This document shows, in pieces, positions 8,475 to 17,549 of a stretch of 64,000 nt of DNA. Where the stretch lies: the NCBI GenBank assembly GCA_012522445.1, contig JAAYKL010000092.1, forward strand, positions 1-64,000. Direction: 5' to 3'. Origin of the DNA: Myxococcales bacterium (GTDB lineage: Bacteria; Myxococcota_A; Polyangia; JAAYKL01). The position numbers were made by a program, and so were the translations under genes. A model generated the notes under the pieces. That model ran no database searches, was not told the DNA's origin, and saw nothing but the letters and a program-made list of their open reading frames with translations. How positions within the stretch are numbered: position 1 is the stretch's first letter; each line of letters begins with the position of its first letter.

Positions 8475-10015
8475 CACCCTTCCACCGTCTTTTTCATCCG
8501 ATGCTCCTGCTGCCCGGTGTCCTCCTGTTGCTGCTCTCTGGACCCCTAGCGGCCGAGGCGACGACGCCCGCACCGACGGCCCCCGACTCTGTCGCACCCT
8601 CCGATTCCCCCGGTGAAGCGACGAGCGCCCCTGCCAACACCAATGTCAGCGACCTCATCCCCGATGCGGCCGACCTCGACAACCTGCTCAAGCCACGCAT
8701 CACCACGCTGGGCCTCGATGACCCCGCGCGCACCCCGGTGACCCTCGACGAGGTGCTGAAGCGCGTCAAGGAGCGCAACCTCACCATCCAGCAAATCGAG
8801 GCCGACATGCGCCAGGCCGAAGCCCAACTGCGCAAGACCCGGTCCATGCTCGTGCCCACCATCACGGCATCGCTCAACTACACGCTCTTGGATCGCGCCG
8901 ACGTCTTGGACACCTCCAACATGATGAGCGGCATTCCCGAAGGCCTCTTGCCCGAAAGCGACCCCATCGTCATCCGCCACAAACACGATCTCGGCGGCGT
9001 CCTGCAGGCCCAGATGCCCCTCATCAATTTCGCCCTGTGGAAGGGCATCCGCACGGCGCGCTCCGGGGTGGCTGTAACCGAAAGCGCGGTCGAACAAGTG
9101 CGCTACGCCCTGTGCTACGGCACGGCCCAGGCCTTCTACATGGCCATCATGGCCCGCGCGATGATCGAACTGCAGGAGGAGCAAATCCGCTCCACGGCCT
9201 ACCAGCTCGAAGTGGCCACCCGCCGCGAAGCCACCGGCGCCGGCCTGCGCATCGACGTGTTGCGCGCCAACACCTTGCTCGAACAAACCCGGCAGGCCCT
9301 CGACGACGCCTATCTCTCCTTGGACACCGCTTGCGATGCCCTGGCCGTCCTCATGGGCGACACCGGGCTGCCCATGCCCGCCGCCCCCGACGTCCCCCAG
9401 GACCCCGACGCCCAAGCCGCGACGGATTGGCGCGACGGCGATCCGGTGCAACGCCCCGACCTCGACACCCTGCGCAGCAGCCGCGATCTCGCCAAGGACC
9501 AAGTGCGCGGGGCGCAATTCTCGCTGCTACCTTCGGTAAACGGCGTGTGGCGCGGCACCCACCAGTTCACCGAGATGTCCGCCATGGGCGATCAAACCCG
9601 CAGCCGCTGGTCCATTATGCTCATGCTCGACATCCCGCTCTTTAACTGGAGCAGCTACGAAAACGTCCGCGTCCAGCGCGCCGCCCTCGAAAAAGCCGAC
9701 CTGCAACTCCAGGACGCCGAACAAAACGCTGCCCAAGAAATCCGCCAAGCCCGGCGCAACTACGAGTCGGCCCTGCGCGAACTCGACACCTCGCAAGTGC
9801 AAGTGGCCCTGGCCCGCGAAGCCCTGCTCATCGCCACCAAGTCCTACGAGTCCGGCGCCGCCACCTCCCTCGACGTGACCGACGCCCGCCGCGTCTCCTT
9901 CTCCGCTGAAGTCGGCCAACTGGCCGCCGCCCTCAAGGTGCGCCTCTCCCTGCTGGCCCTGTGGCAGGCCACCGGCGAAGAACCCACCCGCCTCTTGCAG
10001 CTCGCCCAAAAGTAA
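8471..10015 (+). CDS. TolC-family outer-membrane efflux channel
   Basis: Translation most likely starts at the GTG at 8471, which overlaps the pump's TGA (GTGA). This gives a 514-residue precursor with a signal peptide ([19 protein letters not shown]). The frame is open further upstream but is only pump sequence read out of frame. Two internally repeated OEP domains are visible: long Gln/Ala/Glu-rich helices ([38 protein letters not shown]), each with short strand segments, as in TolC/OprM. The linker at residues 24-60 is Ala/Pro/Thr-rich. It forms the exit duct of the pump encoded upstream. Confidence 0.92.
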   Translation: MTPFHRLFHPMLLLPGVLLLLLSGPLAAEATTPAPTAPDSVAPSDSPGEATSAPANTNVSDLIPDAADLDNLLKPRITTLGLDDPARTPVTLDEVLKRVKERNLTIQQIEADMRQAEAQLRKTRSMLVPTITASLNYTLLDRADVLDTSNMMSGIPEGLLPESDPIVIRHKHDLGGVLQAQMPLINFALWKGIRTARSGVAVTESAVEQVRYALCYGTAQAFYMAIMARAMIELQEEQIRSTAYQLEVATRREATGAGLRIDVLRANTLLEQTRQALDDAYLSLDTACDALAVLMGDTGLPMPAAPDVPQDPDAQAATDWRDGDPVQRPDLDTLRSSRDLAKDQVRGAQFSLLPSVNGVWRGTHQFTEMSAMGDQTRSRWSIMLMLDIPLFNWSSYENVRVQRAALEKADLQLQDAEQNAAQEIRQARRNYESALRELDTSQVQVALAREALLIATKSYESGAATSLDVTDARRVSFSAEVGQLAAALKVRLSLLALWQATGEEPTRLLQLAQK

Positions 10016-10064
10016 TTACAGTGTTCCGCACAGCACCTGCGCTGTACCCAAAGGAGCACACACC

Positions 10065-10238
10065 ATGAGCAAAGAAAAAGTATTGGCAACGATGAAGAAA
10101 GCCGCCGAGCCCCTCAACGCCGGCAAGGTCACCGAACTCTCGGGCCTCGATCGAAAAGAGGTCGACAAGGCGATGAAGGCCCTCAAAGAAGAAGGCAAAA
10201 TCGTCTCCCCCAAGCGCTGCTACTGGCAGCCCGCCTGA
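10065..10238 (+). CDS. Small winged-helix-like protein, 57 residues
   Basis: A 57-residue frame with AAGGAG about 8 bases before the ATG. The sequence is highly charged and fits one helix-turn-helix plus wing: helix ([14 protein letters not shown]), recognition region ([26 protein letters not shown]) and a short strand ending ([13 protein letters not shown]). Similar stand-alone mini-wHTH proteins, often labelled MarR-like, occur in deltaproteobacteria and archaea; I judge this by pattern, not by search. It follows the efflux channel gene by 49 bases on the same strand, so it may be the last gene of the pump operon. Its 3' end overlaps the convergent aspartate kinase gene by 19 bases. Confidence 0.72.
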   Translation: MSKEKVLATMKKAAEPLNAGKVTELSGLDRKEVDKAMKALKEEGKIVSPKRCYWQPA

Positions 10239-11629
10239 TCCGCTCCAAAAAACGCCCGCTGAATCGCCGTCTGCGCACGGGACACGTCCGCCTTGGCGAT
10301 CACCAGAGAGATGTTCAACTCGTTGGCCCCCTGGGCAATGGCCACCACGTTGACCCCCGCCTCTCCCAACGCGCAAAACAGCCGCCCGGAGATGCCCGGA
10401 CGCCGCCGCATGTTTTCGCCCACCACGCCCAGCACGCTCACACCGGGCTCCACCCAAGGGGCCTCCATGGTGCGCCGCGCGATCTCCCGAGCGAACTCTT
10501 CGGCGATGTGCACCACCGCCCGCTGCGCGTCTTCGGGCAGCAAGGCCACGCAAATCGACTGCTCCGAGGAGCCCTGCGTGATCAAAATTACGTTGATGTC
10601 ATGAGCGGCCAACACGCCGAAGAGCCGCGCCGCCGTGCCCATCACGCCGGTCATGCCGCTGCCGCCGATGTGCAACAACGACACGTCGCAAATGGTCGAT
10701 ACGCCGGTGACGCTGCGCCCTTGGGCCGCGCCCTCCCCCACCCGCGTACCGGGTGCGTCCGGCTGGGCAAAGCTGCGAATCCACAGCGGGATGCGCGCAT
10801 CCTGCAAGGGCTGTAGCGCATGGGCGTGCAAGACCGACGAGCCGTAGTGCGACAGCTCCATGGCCTCGGCAAAGGACATCTGCGCGATCACGTCGGCGTT
10901 CTTTTGGGCCGCGCCGCCCACCTGGGACACCCCCGCCCCCTCGGTGAACAACTGCGCGCTCTTGGCCTCCAGGGCCGATGCCACCAGCGACATCGTGTAG
11001 TCGGCGCCGTTGCGCCCCAGGTCTGTGGGCAGCCCCTTCTCCGTTGCCCCCACCGAGCCCGCCAGCACCGAGACGCCGCTGTCGCGCCCTAGGTGTTCGC
11101 GCAGCGCTTCTCGGGTGGCCGCCCCATCGACGTGGGCCGCACAAAACTGGTCGTCGGTGACGATGAGCTGCCGGGCATCGCGGTACGTCGTCTCGAGGCC
11201 CATCGCTGTGCACGCCGCCTGGAAGAGCGCCGCCGACGCGTTGGGACCAAAGGCCAAAATGCGCGCCAACACCTTGTCCGACAGCTCGCCCAGGTCGAAG
11301 ACGCCGGTCAATATGTCGCGAAGGGCTTGGGCTTCGACGCGCCAAGACGCCGCCGCCTCATCGGGGGAAGCGCCCGGGACATCACTGGCCAACGCGCGCG
11401 CCATGTCGACGTGTCGCTCCACCCAAGCCTCGTAACGCGCCGCCCACCCCGCATCCTTGGCCGCCGCCGCCGCCGACAGAGAGCGCAGTTCATCGCGCCC
11501 CCCGAAGATGGCGGAGAGCACCACGCACACCGCGCTGCCGTTCTGCGCCATCTCGGCGACGATCTGCACCGCGCGCTGAAACGCCGCTGCGTCCCGCAAC
11601 AACTTGCCGCCAAACTTCACTATCTTCAT
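10220..11629 (-). CDS. lysC: Aspartate kinase
   Basis: The 469-residue enzyme phosphorylates L-aspartate at the entry of the Lys/Thr/Met pathway. It opens with [11 protein letters not shown], a variant of the family's KFGGTS signature. It carries the amino-acid kinase fold with [16 protein letters not shown] and [10 protein letters not shown], and then the [19 protein letters not shown] segment. Two ACT domains at about residues 310-465 ([67 protein letters not shown]) imply allosteric feedback by an end product. Monofunctional length, but the ACT region resembles the aspartokinase half of ThrA. The start at 11629 is fixed by AAGGAGTT just upstream. The next gene upstream on this strand is the MerR-TPR regulator. 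Confidence 0.9.
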   Translation of the reverse strand: MKIVKFGGKLLRDAAAFQRAVQIVAEMAQNGSAVCVVLSAIFGGRDELRSLSAAAAAKDAGWAARYEAWVERHVDMARALASDVPGASPDEAAASWRVEAQALRDILTGVFDLGELSDKVLARILAFGPNASAALFQAACTAMGLETTYRDARQLIVTDDQFCAAHVDGAATREALREHLGRDSGVSVLAGSVGATEKGLPTDLGRNGADYTMSLVASALEAKSAQLFTEGAGVSQVGGAAQKNADVIAQMSFAEAMELSHYGSSVLHAHALQPLQDARIPLWIRSFAQPDAPGTRVGEGAAQGRSVTGVSTICDVSLLHIGGSGMTGVMGTAARLFGVLAAHDINVILITQGSSEQSICVALLPEDAQRAVVHIAEEFAREIARRTMEAPWVEPGVSVLGVVGENMRRRPGISGRLFCALGEAGVNVVAIAQGANELNISLVIAKADVSRAQTAIQRAFFGADQAGCQ

Positions 11630-11717
11630 GGGAACTCCTTCATCGCATGCTGGAACAGCGCAATGCCCGGACAACGTCCGCGGCCGCCACCGGCGCTTCG
11701 GCGCCACGCCAGCACGG

Positions 11718-12590
11718 TTAGATCTCTGCCAAGCGAGAGCGGGCGATGTCCGCCCACTGCCCCGTCGACTCCAAGGCGAGGTAGCGCTTGAAGTGGTCTT
11801 TGGCCGCGCTGCTCTCGTCGAGCATCATGAGGGTCATGCCCAGGTTGAACTGCGCATCGGCAAAGGTCGGATCCAAAAATGACGTCTTCAAAAAACACTC
11901 GCGAGCCTGCCGCAAGTCGCCCACTTCAAAGGCGATAAAGCCCAGGTTGTAATGCGCCTCAGCGCTGCCCGCGTCGAGCTCAACGGCCTTGTGATACAGG
12001 ACCCGGGCGTCGGTGGGGGCGCCCTGCCGATAGCGCAGATTGCCCAGGTTGATGTAGGCATTGGCCAGGGTGGGATCGAGGTGAATGGCCCGGAGATAGG
12101 CGGCCTCTGCCATGTCCTGGGCAGCGTCGTCATCCTCGAAGGCGCAACCGGCTAGGTACCACTCGAAGGCGCTGCGCTGCGGAACCCGCGCGTGGCGGTC
12201 CGGCAGCTTTTCAACGATCTCTTGCTGGAGGGCATCCACCGAGAAGTCCATCACGGTCTGGCCGGACTCGGGCTCAAAGAGGCGCTCTCCCGCCACCACC
12301 ACCACGCCGCCCCCATCGCTGCAAATGCGCAGTTGGCTCAGCGGATGGGCGGTGCGCGGCAAGTCGTCTTGCAGTTGCTGCAGCATGCGTCGCACGCGCC
12401 GCACCGATACGCCGTGCTCCATGAGCGCGCGGGCCGAGCGGATGGCGATCAAGTCTTGAAAGGTGTAGCAGCGCCGCTGGCCCTGCATACCCGAGGGCGA
12501 GATGAACCCCGACTGGTCCCAATACTTGAGGCGGCTCTCGGTCATGCCGAAGAGGCGGCACACCTCGGCGCGGGTGAAGACATCGCTCAT
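11718..12590 (-). CDS. MerR-type DNA-binding domain fused to TPR repeats
   Basis: The 290-residue product starts with a MerR helix-turn-helix (FTRAEVCRLFGMTESRLKYWDQSGFISPS, then the second helix around GVSVRRVRRMLQQL). After a linker, at least three TPR units occupy about residues 145-285 (AYINLGNLRYRQGAPTDARVLYHKAVELD; AHYNLGFIAFEVGDLRQARECFLKTSFLD; AQFNLGMTLMMLDESSAAKDHFKRYL). It is probably a transcription regulator with a protein-interaction tail, a combination typical of myxobacterial-type genomes. The chosen ATG has GGAG 7 bases upstream. A longer in-frame start at 12755 overlaps the upstream gene's stop (ATGA) and would add 55 residues without clear domain character. Target genes are unknown. 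Confidence 0.82.
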   Translation of the reverse strand: MSDVFTRAEVCRLFGMTESRLKYWDQSGFISPSGMQGQRRCYTFQDLIAIRSARALMEHGVSVRRVRRMLQQLQDDLPRTAHPLSQLRICSDGGGVVVVAGERLFEPESGQTVMDFSVDALQQEIVEKLPDRHARVPQRSAFEWYLAGCAFEDDDAAQDMAEAAYLRAIHLDPTLANAYINLGNLRYRQGAPTDARVLYHKAVELDAGSAEAHYNLGFIAFEVGDLRQARECFLKTSFLDPTFADAQFNLGMTLMMLDESSAAKDHFKRYLALESTGQWADIARSRLAEI

Positions 12591-12751
12591 CGCCGTCTCC
12601 ACGGGGTGCGCGCCCGGCACGCGGTACAGGCTGGCCAAGATGTCGGGAGGGAATTGGATTTTGACTGGCGCGGCATCGGCTCTCAACACTCCTTCACGCC
12701 CCCGGTGCAACCCGGCGAACGATACAAAGACCACTTCGTTTCGCGCGGCGT

Positions 12752-13216
12752 TCATCGCATGCCCCCAGGAGCCACATCGCCTTCTACCGGCGGTGCCGCC
12801 CGCAGCAGAGCGCCCATCACGTCTATATCAATCAAAAGCTGCGCGCCTTCAATCTTGAACTCTAGTTCAGTCGTCACGGTACTCAGGGAAAACGGGGCGC
12901 ACCGGCGCTCGGATTCGGCACGCGCCAACCGGAGCAGCTTCATGCGAAAAAACAGCGAGCGCTGCAACTGGACCATGAGCAAGCGCAGGCCCTCAGGACC
13001 GCCCTCCCAGTCGATGCCCGGGATCCGCTCCGGCACGGTTAGCATCACGCTGCCGTGGTACACGGGATGCGCCGCGGCGGTGTCCACCACCTGGCCCTCC
13101 ACGAGAATATCGGCGCTGGCCAGCACCGCATCGCTGGCCCAGCTCGTGAGCGCAATGCCGGAAATGCGTTGCAACAACGGGGCGCGGGTGGCTTTTTTTG
13201 GCGAATGTAGTCTCAT
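12752..13216 (-). CDS. Conserved-looking protein of unknown function
   Basis: The 154-residue protein has no family I can name. It has no signal peptide or membrane segment. The middle (SADILVEGQVVDTAAAHPVYHGSVMLTVPERIPGIDWEGG) looks like beta-structure, followed by an amphipathic helix (LRLLMVQLQRSLFFRMKLLRLARAES) and a strand-rich end. The gene ends 4 bases into a possible upstream start of the MerR-TPR gene, so the two are probably co-transcribed. It is divergent from leuS across a 159-base intergenic region. Confidence 0.55.
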   Translation of the reverse strand: MRLHSPKKATRAPLLQRISGIALTSWASDAVLASADILVEGQVVDTAAAHPVYHGSVMLTVPERIPGIDWEGGPEGLRLLMVQLQRSLFFRMKLLRLARAESERRCAPFSLSTVTTELEFKIEGAQLLIDIDVMGALLRAAPPVEGDVAPGGMR

Positions 13217-13262
13217 GTAGGCATTTTACGCCTTACCGCCATGGCTTTGCAAATATACGGCC

Positions 13263-13291
13263 TTGCGGGGCGCCCATCGTCTGTTTATATA
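13263..13291 (+). promoter_or_regulatory. Candidate sigma-70 promoter of leuS
   Basis: TTGCGG (13263-13268) is followed after 17 bases by TATATA (13286-13291), facing leuS, with a leader of about 75 bases. I looked for T-box features in the leader and saw none. Confidence 0.45.
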
Positions 13292-13375
13292 AGGGCAGCC
13301 GCGACGGGCAGGACGCTCGCGCGTGCGACACATCCGCTCCCCAAAACACGGGCAAACAACAATGGCAGAGATCCC

Positions 13376-15994
13376 ATGAAAACACCCTACGATCCCCACG
13401 CACTCGAAACCAAATGGCAGTCCCGCTGGGACGACGCGCGCCTCTTCGAAGCGCCCGACAGCGATCCCAGGCCCAAATTCTACATGCTCGAGATGTTCCC
13501 CTATCCCTCGGGGCGGCTGCACATGGGGCACGTGCGCAACTACTCCATCGGCGATGTGGTGGCCCGCATCAAAAAGAAGCAGGGCTACAACGTCATGCAC
13601 CCTTTTGGCTGGGACGCCTTCGGATTGCCCGCCGAAAACGCCGCCATCGAGCGCGGGGTTCATCCCGCCGAGTGGACCTACCAAAACATCCGCGAGATGC
13701 GCGGGCAGCTCAAGCGCCTGGGCCTGGGCTACGACTGGACCCGCGAAATCGCCACCTGTCACCCCGAATATTACCGCTGGGAGCAGCTCATCTTCATCCG
13801 CGCCCTCGAAAAGGGCCTGGTCTACCGGCGCAAGGCCCTGGTCAACTGGTCCGAAAAAATGCAAACCGTGCTGGCCAACGAGCAGGTCATCGACGGTCTC
13901 GACTACCGCTACGGACTGCCCGTGGTGCAAAAAGAGCTCACCCAGTGGTTCTTCAAAACCACCGATTACGCCGAAGAACTCCTCAGCGCCATCGACGACC
14001 TCGAAGGGCACTGGCCCGAGCGCGTCCTCCTCGAACAGCGCGCCCGCATCGGCAAGAGCCACGGCACCCTGGTCAACTTTCAGCTCACCCCGCCCGTAGA
14101 TGGCCAGAGCGTCCTGCCGGTCTTCACCACGCGCCCCGACACCCTGTACGGCGTCACCTTCATGAGCCTGGCCCCGGAGCACCCCATGGCCCTCAAGCTC
14201 GCCCAGGGCACGCCCCACGAAGCGGCGGTCAACGCCTTTGTGCAAAAGGCCCTGCAAGAGGACAAACACAAGCGCGGCACCGACGCGGGCAGCCAGGGCG
14301 ACATCTTCACCGGACGCACCTGCATCAACCCCATCAACGGCGCCGAAGTGCCCATCTACATCGCCAGCTACGTGCTCATGGATTACGGCACCGGTGCGGT
14401 CATGGCCGTCCCCGCTCACGACCAGCGCGACTTCGACTTCGCCCGCCGCTTCGACCTGCCCGTCCAGGTGGTCATCAATCCTCCGAACGGCACCGCCCTC
14501 GCCCCGGCCACCATGACCGAGGCCTATGCCGACGACGGCGTGCTCGTCAACTCCGGCCCCTTCACCGGCCTGCCCAACCGCGAGGCCATGACGCGCATCA
14601 CCGAGCACCTGGCGCAAAACAACCACGGCGCGCAAACCATCCACTACCGCCTGCGCGACTGGTGCGTCTCCCGCCAGCGCTACTGGGGCGCCCCCATCCC
14701 CGTGGTCTACTGCGACCGCTGCGACGTGGTGCCGGTGCCCGAATCCCAACTGCCCGTCACCCTGCCCGAAGACGTCGACTTCCGCTCCGAGGGCGGCTCC
14801 CCGCTGGCGCGCTGCGCGTCCTTTGTCACCACCACCTGCCCCCAGTGCGGCGGCCCGGCGCGGCGCGAAACCGACACCTTCGACACCTTCGTCGAGTCCT
14901 CCTGGTACCAGCTCCGCTACGCCTCGCCCCGCTGCGACACCGGCCCGGTCGACCCCGCCCAGGTGCAGCAGTGGCTCCCCGTCGACCAGTACATCGGCGG
15001 CATCGAGCACGCGGTGGGACACCTGATGTACAGCCGCTTCTACCACCGCCTCATGCAGGACTTGGGCTTCTTCGGCCCCGAGGTGCCCCGCGAGCCCTTC
15101 CAGCGCCTGCTCACCCAGGGCATGGTCTGCAAGGAGACCCTCTTCACCCGCGACGCCAACGGACACATCCAATGGCACACCCCCGAACAAGTCGATGAAG
15201 ACGGCAACAGCCGACAAAACGGCCAACCGGTCGAGACGGGACGCGCCGAAAAGATGTCCAAGTCCAAGCACAACGGCGTCGACCCCGAAGAGATCATCAA
15301 CCGCTACGGCGTCGACTCGGCCCGGCTCTTCGTGCTCTTCGCCTCGCCCCCAGAAAACGACCTCCTCTGGAAGGACGAAGGCGTCGAAGGCGTCCACCGC
15401 TTCTTGGGCCGCGTGTGGCACTTCGTCACCCAGCAACGCGACGCCATCGCCGGCGCGCCCCACACCGTAGATGCCGCCGCCCCCCTCGACGACGCCCAAA
15501 AGGAGATGCGCCGCGCCATCCACCGCACCATCGAACAGGTGAGCACCGACGTGGACGGCCGCTTCCACTTCAACACGGCCATCGCCCGCTGCATGGAGCT
15601 CACCAACGCCCTGACCCGCTTTCGCCCAGACCAAAGCGACGCCCTGGGCCTCGCCATCCAGCGCGAAGGCGCCATCGCCCTGCTCCAGCTTTTGTCACCC
15701 TTTGCGCCGCACATCTGCGAAGAGCTCTGGGAGCACCTGGGGCAACCGGGCTTCATCGCCGAAGCGCCCTGGCCTAGCTTCGACCCCGCCCTGGCCAAGG
15801 CCGACACCCTCACCATCGCCGTGCAGGTCATGGGCAAGATGCGCGGCACGGTGGAAGCCCCGGCCGACTGCGACACCGAGGCCATGAAAGATTTGGCCCT
15901 GGCCCACCCCAATGTGCAAAAACACATCGCGGGCAAGTCCATCCAAAGAGTCATCGCGGTGCCCGGAAAGCTGGTCAACATCATCGCGCGCTGA
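13376..15994 (+). CDS. leuS: Leucine-tRNA ligase
   Basis: This 872-residue class I aminoacyl-tRNA synthetase charges tRNA-Leu. The ATP-binding HIGH-type motif is PYPSGRLHMGHVRNY (HMGH at 49-52). The CP1 editing insertion spans roughly residues 220-420, including the threonine-rich motif region (VFTTRPDTLYGVTFMSLAPEH) and GTGAVMAVPAHDQRDFDFA. The catalytic KMSKS loop is EKMSKSKHNGVDP (Lys626). A C-terminal anticodon-binding helix bundle and a small tRNA-recognition domain (LTIAVQVMGKMRGTVEAPADC) complete it. The start at 13376 matches the usual N-terminus (YDPHALETKWQ). It leads a plus-strand run of housekeeping genes. Confidence 0.97.
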   Translation: MKTPYDPHALETKWQSRWDDARLFEAPDSDPRPKFYMLEMFPYPSGRLHMGHVRNYSIGDVVARIKKKQGYNVMHPFGWDAFGLPAENAAIERGVHPAEWTYQNIREMRGQLKRLGLGYDWTREIATCHPEYYRWEQLIFIRALEKGLVYRRKALVNWSEKMQTVLANEQVIDGLDYRYGLPVVQKELTQWFFKTTDYAEELLSAIDDLEGHWPERVLLEQRARIGKSHGTLVNFQLTPPVDGQSVLPVFTTRPDTLYGVTFMSLAPEHPMALKLAQGTPHEAAVNAFVQKALQEDKHKRGTDAGSQGDIFTGRTCINPINGAEVPIYIASYVLMDYGTGAVMAVPAHDQRDFDFARRFDLPVQVVINPPNGTALAPATMTEAYADDGVLVNSGPFTGLPNREAMTRITEHLAQNNHGAQTIHYRLRDWCVSRQRYWGAPIPVVYCDRCDVVPVPESQLPVTLPEDVDFRSEGGSPLARCASFVTTTCPQCGGPARRETDTFDTFVESSWYQLRYASPRCDTGPVDPAQVQQWLPVDQYIGGIEHAVGHLMYSRFYHRLMQDLGFFGPEVPREPFQRLLTQGMVCKETLFTRDANGHIQWHTPEQVDEDGNSRQNGQPVETGRAEKMSKSKHNGVDPEEIINRYGVDSARLFVLFASPPENDLLWKDEGVEGVHRFLGRVWHFVTQQRDAIAGAPHTVDAAAPLDDAQKEMRRAIHRTIEQVSTDVDGRFHFNTAIARCMELTNALTRFRPDQSDALGLAIQREGAIALLQLLSPFAPHICEELWEHLGQPGFIAEAPWPSFDPALAKADTLTIAVQVMGKMRGTVEAPADCDTEAMKDLALAHPNVQKHIAGKSIQRVIAVPGKLVNIIAR

Positions 15995-16028
15995 CGCACA
16001 CCCTGTTCTTTACTAAGGAGGCATCCCC

Positions 16029-16811
16029 ATGGCCAACATCACCCTCAAGAGCCCCGCCGACATCGAGAAAATGCGCGCCGCCTGCCGCTTGGCCGCGCAA
16101 ACCCTCGAGGAGACCGCCAAAATCCTGCGCGTGGGCATGACCACCGAAGAGATCAACACCTTTGTCCACGAGTACACCCTGGCCCACCACGCGACGCCGG
16201 CCACCCTGGGCTACCGGGGCTATCCCAAGAGCGTGTGCACCTCGGTCAACGAGGTCATCTGCCACGGCATCCCCGGCAAGCAGGTGCTCCAGGACGGCGA
16301 CATCATCAACATCGACATTACCTCCATTCTGGACGGCTGGTACGGCGATGTCTCGGCCACCTTCTACATCGGCACGCCCTCCCCCGCGGCCAAAAACCTC
16401 GTGGAGACCACCCGCGAATGCCTGCAGCGCGGCATCGACGTCGTCTCGCCCAAGGCCCGCCTCGAAGACATTGGCGCCGCCATCCAGGCCCACGCCGAGG
16501 GGCGCGGTTTCTCCGTGGTGCGCGAGTTTGTGGGGCACGGCATCGGCCGCAACTTTCACGAGGCCCCCCAGGTGCTGCACGTCGGCCGCAAGGGACGCGG
16601 CATCCGCCTGTTGCCCGGCATGATCTTCACCATCGAGCCCATGATCAACCAGGGGATGTGGCAGGCGCGCATCCTGGACGACGACTGGACCGCCGTCACC
16701 GCCGACGGCAAACTCTCGGCCCAATTCGAGCACACCATCCTGGTGACCGACACCGGCTGCGAGGTGCTCACCGCCTTTGCGGCCCCCCTGGCCAACAGCG
16801 AAATTTTCTAG
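16029..16811 (+). CDS. map: Type I methionine aminopeptidase
   Basis: The 260-residue enzyme removes the initiator methionine from nascent proteins. The pita-bread fold shows the metal ligands in the expected places: DGDIINIDITSILDGWYGDVSATF (two Asp), the conserved His in VGHGIGRNFHEAPQVLH, Glu in FTIEPMIN, and the last Glu in SAQFEHTILVTD. The substrate-side His is in NEVICHGIP. It lacks an N-terminal zinc-finger extension, so it is the bacterial short type. AAGGAGG sits 7 bases before the ATG. It follows leuS by 34 bases on the same strand. Confidence 0.96.
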   Translation: MANITLKSPADIEKMRAACRLAAQTLEETAKILRVGMTTEEINTFVHEYTLAHHATPATLGYRGYPKSVCTSVNEVICHGIPGKQVLQDGDIINIDITSILDGWYGDVSATFYIGTPSPAAKNLVETTRECLQRGIDVVSPKARLEDIGAAIQAHAEGRGFSVVREFVGHGIGRNFHEAPQVLHVGRKGRGIRLLPGMIFTIEPMINQGMWQARILDDDWTAVTADGKLSAQFEHTILVTDTGCEVLTAFAAPLANSEIF

Positions 16812-16901
16812 TTTCGGGGCATTTTTTCCACCCCGCAAAGACCGCGGCCGGATGCAAAGCCATGATTGACGCCCCCGCAGCCGCTCATTTATGATGCCAC
16901 C

Positions 16902-17498
16902 ATGAAAAAACACACCGCTTATATCGCTCCATTTGCGCTGGCCTGCGCCCTGGCTGTGCTGGCCCTTCCCCACAACGCCAACGCCGAAACCCCGGTCAAC
17001 GACAAGGTCTTCGGCCTCGGCATCCAGCTCGGCGATCCCACGGCCCTCACCATGAAGCTGCTCTTCACCGAAAAGTTCGGCATGCAGATGCACGTCGGCG
17101 GCGGCTCCTGGTGGCGCTGGGAAAACATGTTCATGACCGGCCTCGACGCTGTCTGGCACCCGGTGATGCTCTACGACGGCTGGAAGACCTGCGCCCTCAA
17201 CCTCACCTTGGGCGTGGGGGGCGGCCTGGGCCTCTACCGCTGGCACTGGCATCGCTGGCACTGGTACGACGGGCACTATGTTCCCGACGACCCTTACTGG
17301 CACGACTGGGGGCGGCGCACCCACCCGGCGGGCTATGTCCGCATGGTCACCGGGGTGAGCCTCTGGTTCAAAAAGTTTCCCCTCGAGGGCTTCATCGAGC
17401 TCGATCCGGCCATTATGTTTTTCGGCGACAACCCCTACAACCAGCGCGCTCTCTTCCACATGCAGTGGGTGGGCGCCGGAGGCCGCTGGTACTTTTAA
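16902..17498 (+). CDS. Exported outer-membrane-type protein with Trp/His-rich loop
   Basis: The 198-residue precursor has a signal peptide (FALACALAVLALPHNANA, cleavage near residue 28). The mature part begins FGLGIQLGDPTALTMKLLF, a pattern seen in small barrel proteins such as the DUF3996-like family (pattern judgement, not a search). Alternating hydrophobic strands continue to the end, which terminates in aromatic WYF, fitting an outer-membrane beta-signal. Residues 112-136 contain a striking cluster of Trp, His, Tyr and Asp (YRWHWHRWHWYDGHY) that could sit in an extracellular loop and bind metal. It is monocistronic and convergent with the NFACT gene. Confidence 0.75.
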   Translation: MKKHTAYIAPFALACALAVLALPHNANAETPVNDKVFGLGIQLGDPTALTMKLLFTEKFGMQMHVGGGSWWRWENMFMTGLDAVWHPVMLYDGWKTCALNLTLGVGGGLGLYRWHWHRWHWYDGHYVPDDPYWHDWGRRTHPAGYVRMVTGVSLWFKKFPLEGFIELDPAIMFFGDNPYNQRALFHMQWVGAGGRWYF

Positions 17499-17549
17499 TT
17501 CCGCCCCGTTCGCTGCCCCGCTGCCGCAGCCGCGCTCCCACGCCCATTT

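Noticed and set aside
13292-13375. T-box leader in front of leuS
   Set aside because: No specifier loop, T-box core sequence or terminator/antiterminator pair could be seen.
13198-15198. 666-codon second plus-strand frame across leuS
   Set aside because: Arg/Pro/His-rich translation typical of a +1 frame in GC-rich DNA; the leuS frame carries all synthetase motifs.
13226-15634. 802-codon open frame on the minus strand across leuS
   Set aside because: It is exactly antisense to leuS, reads as Val/Gly/Ala/Asp-rich low-complexity protein and shows no domain. Long antisense frames are expected in high-GC genes.
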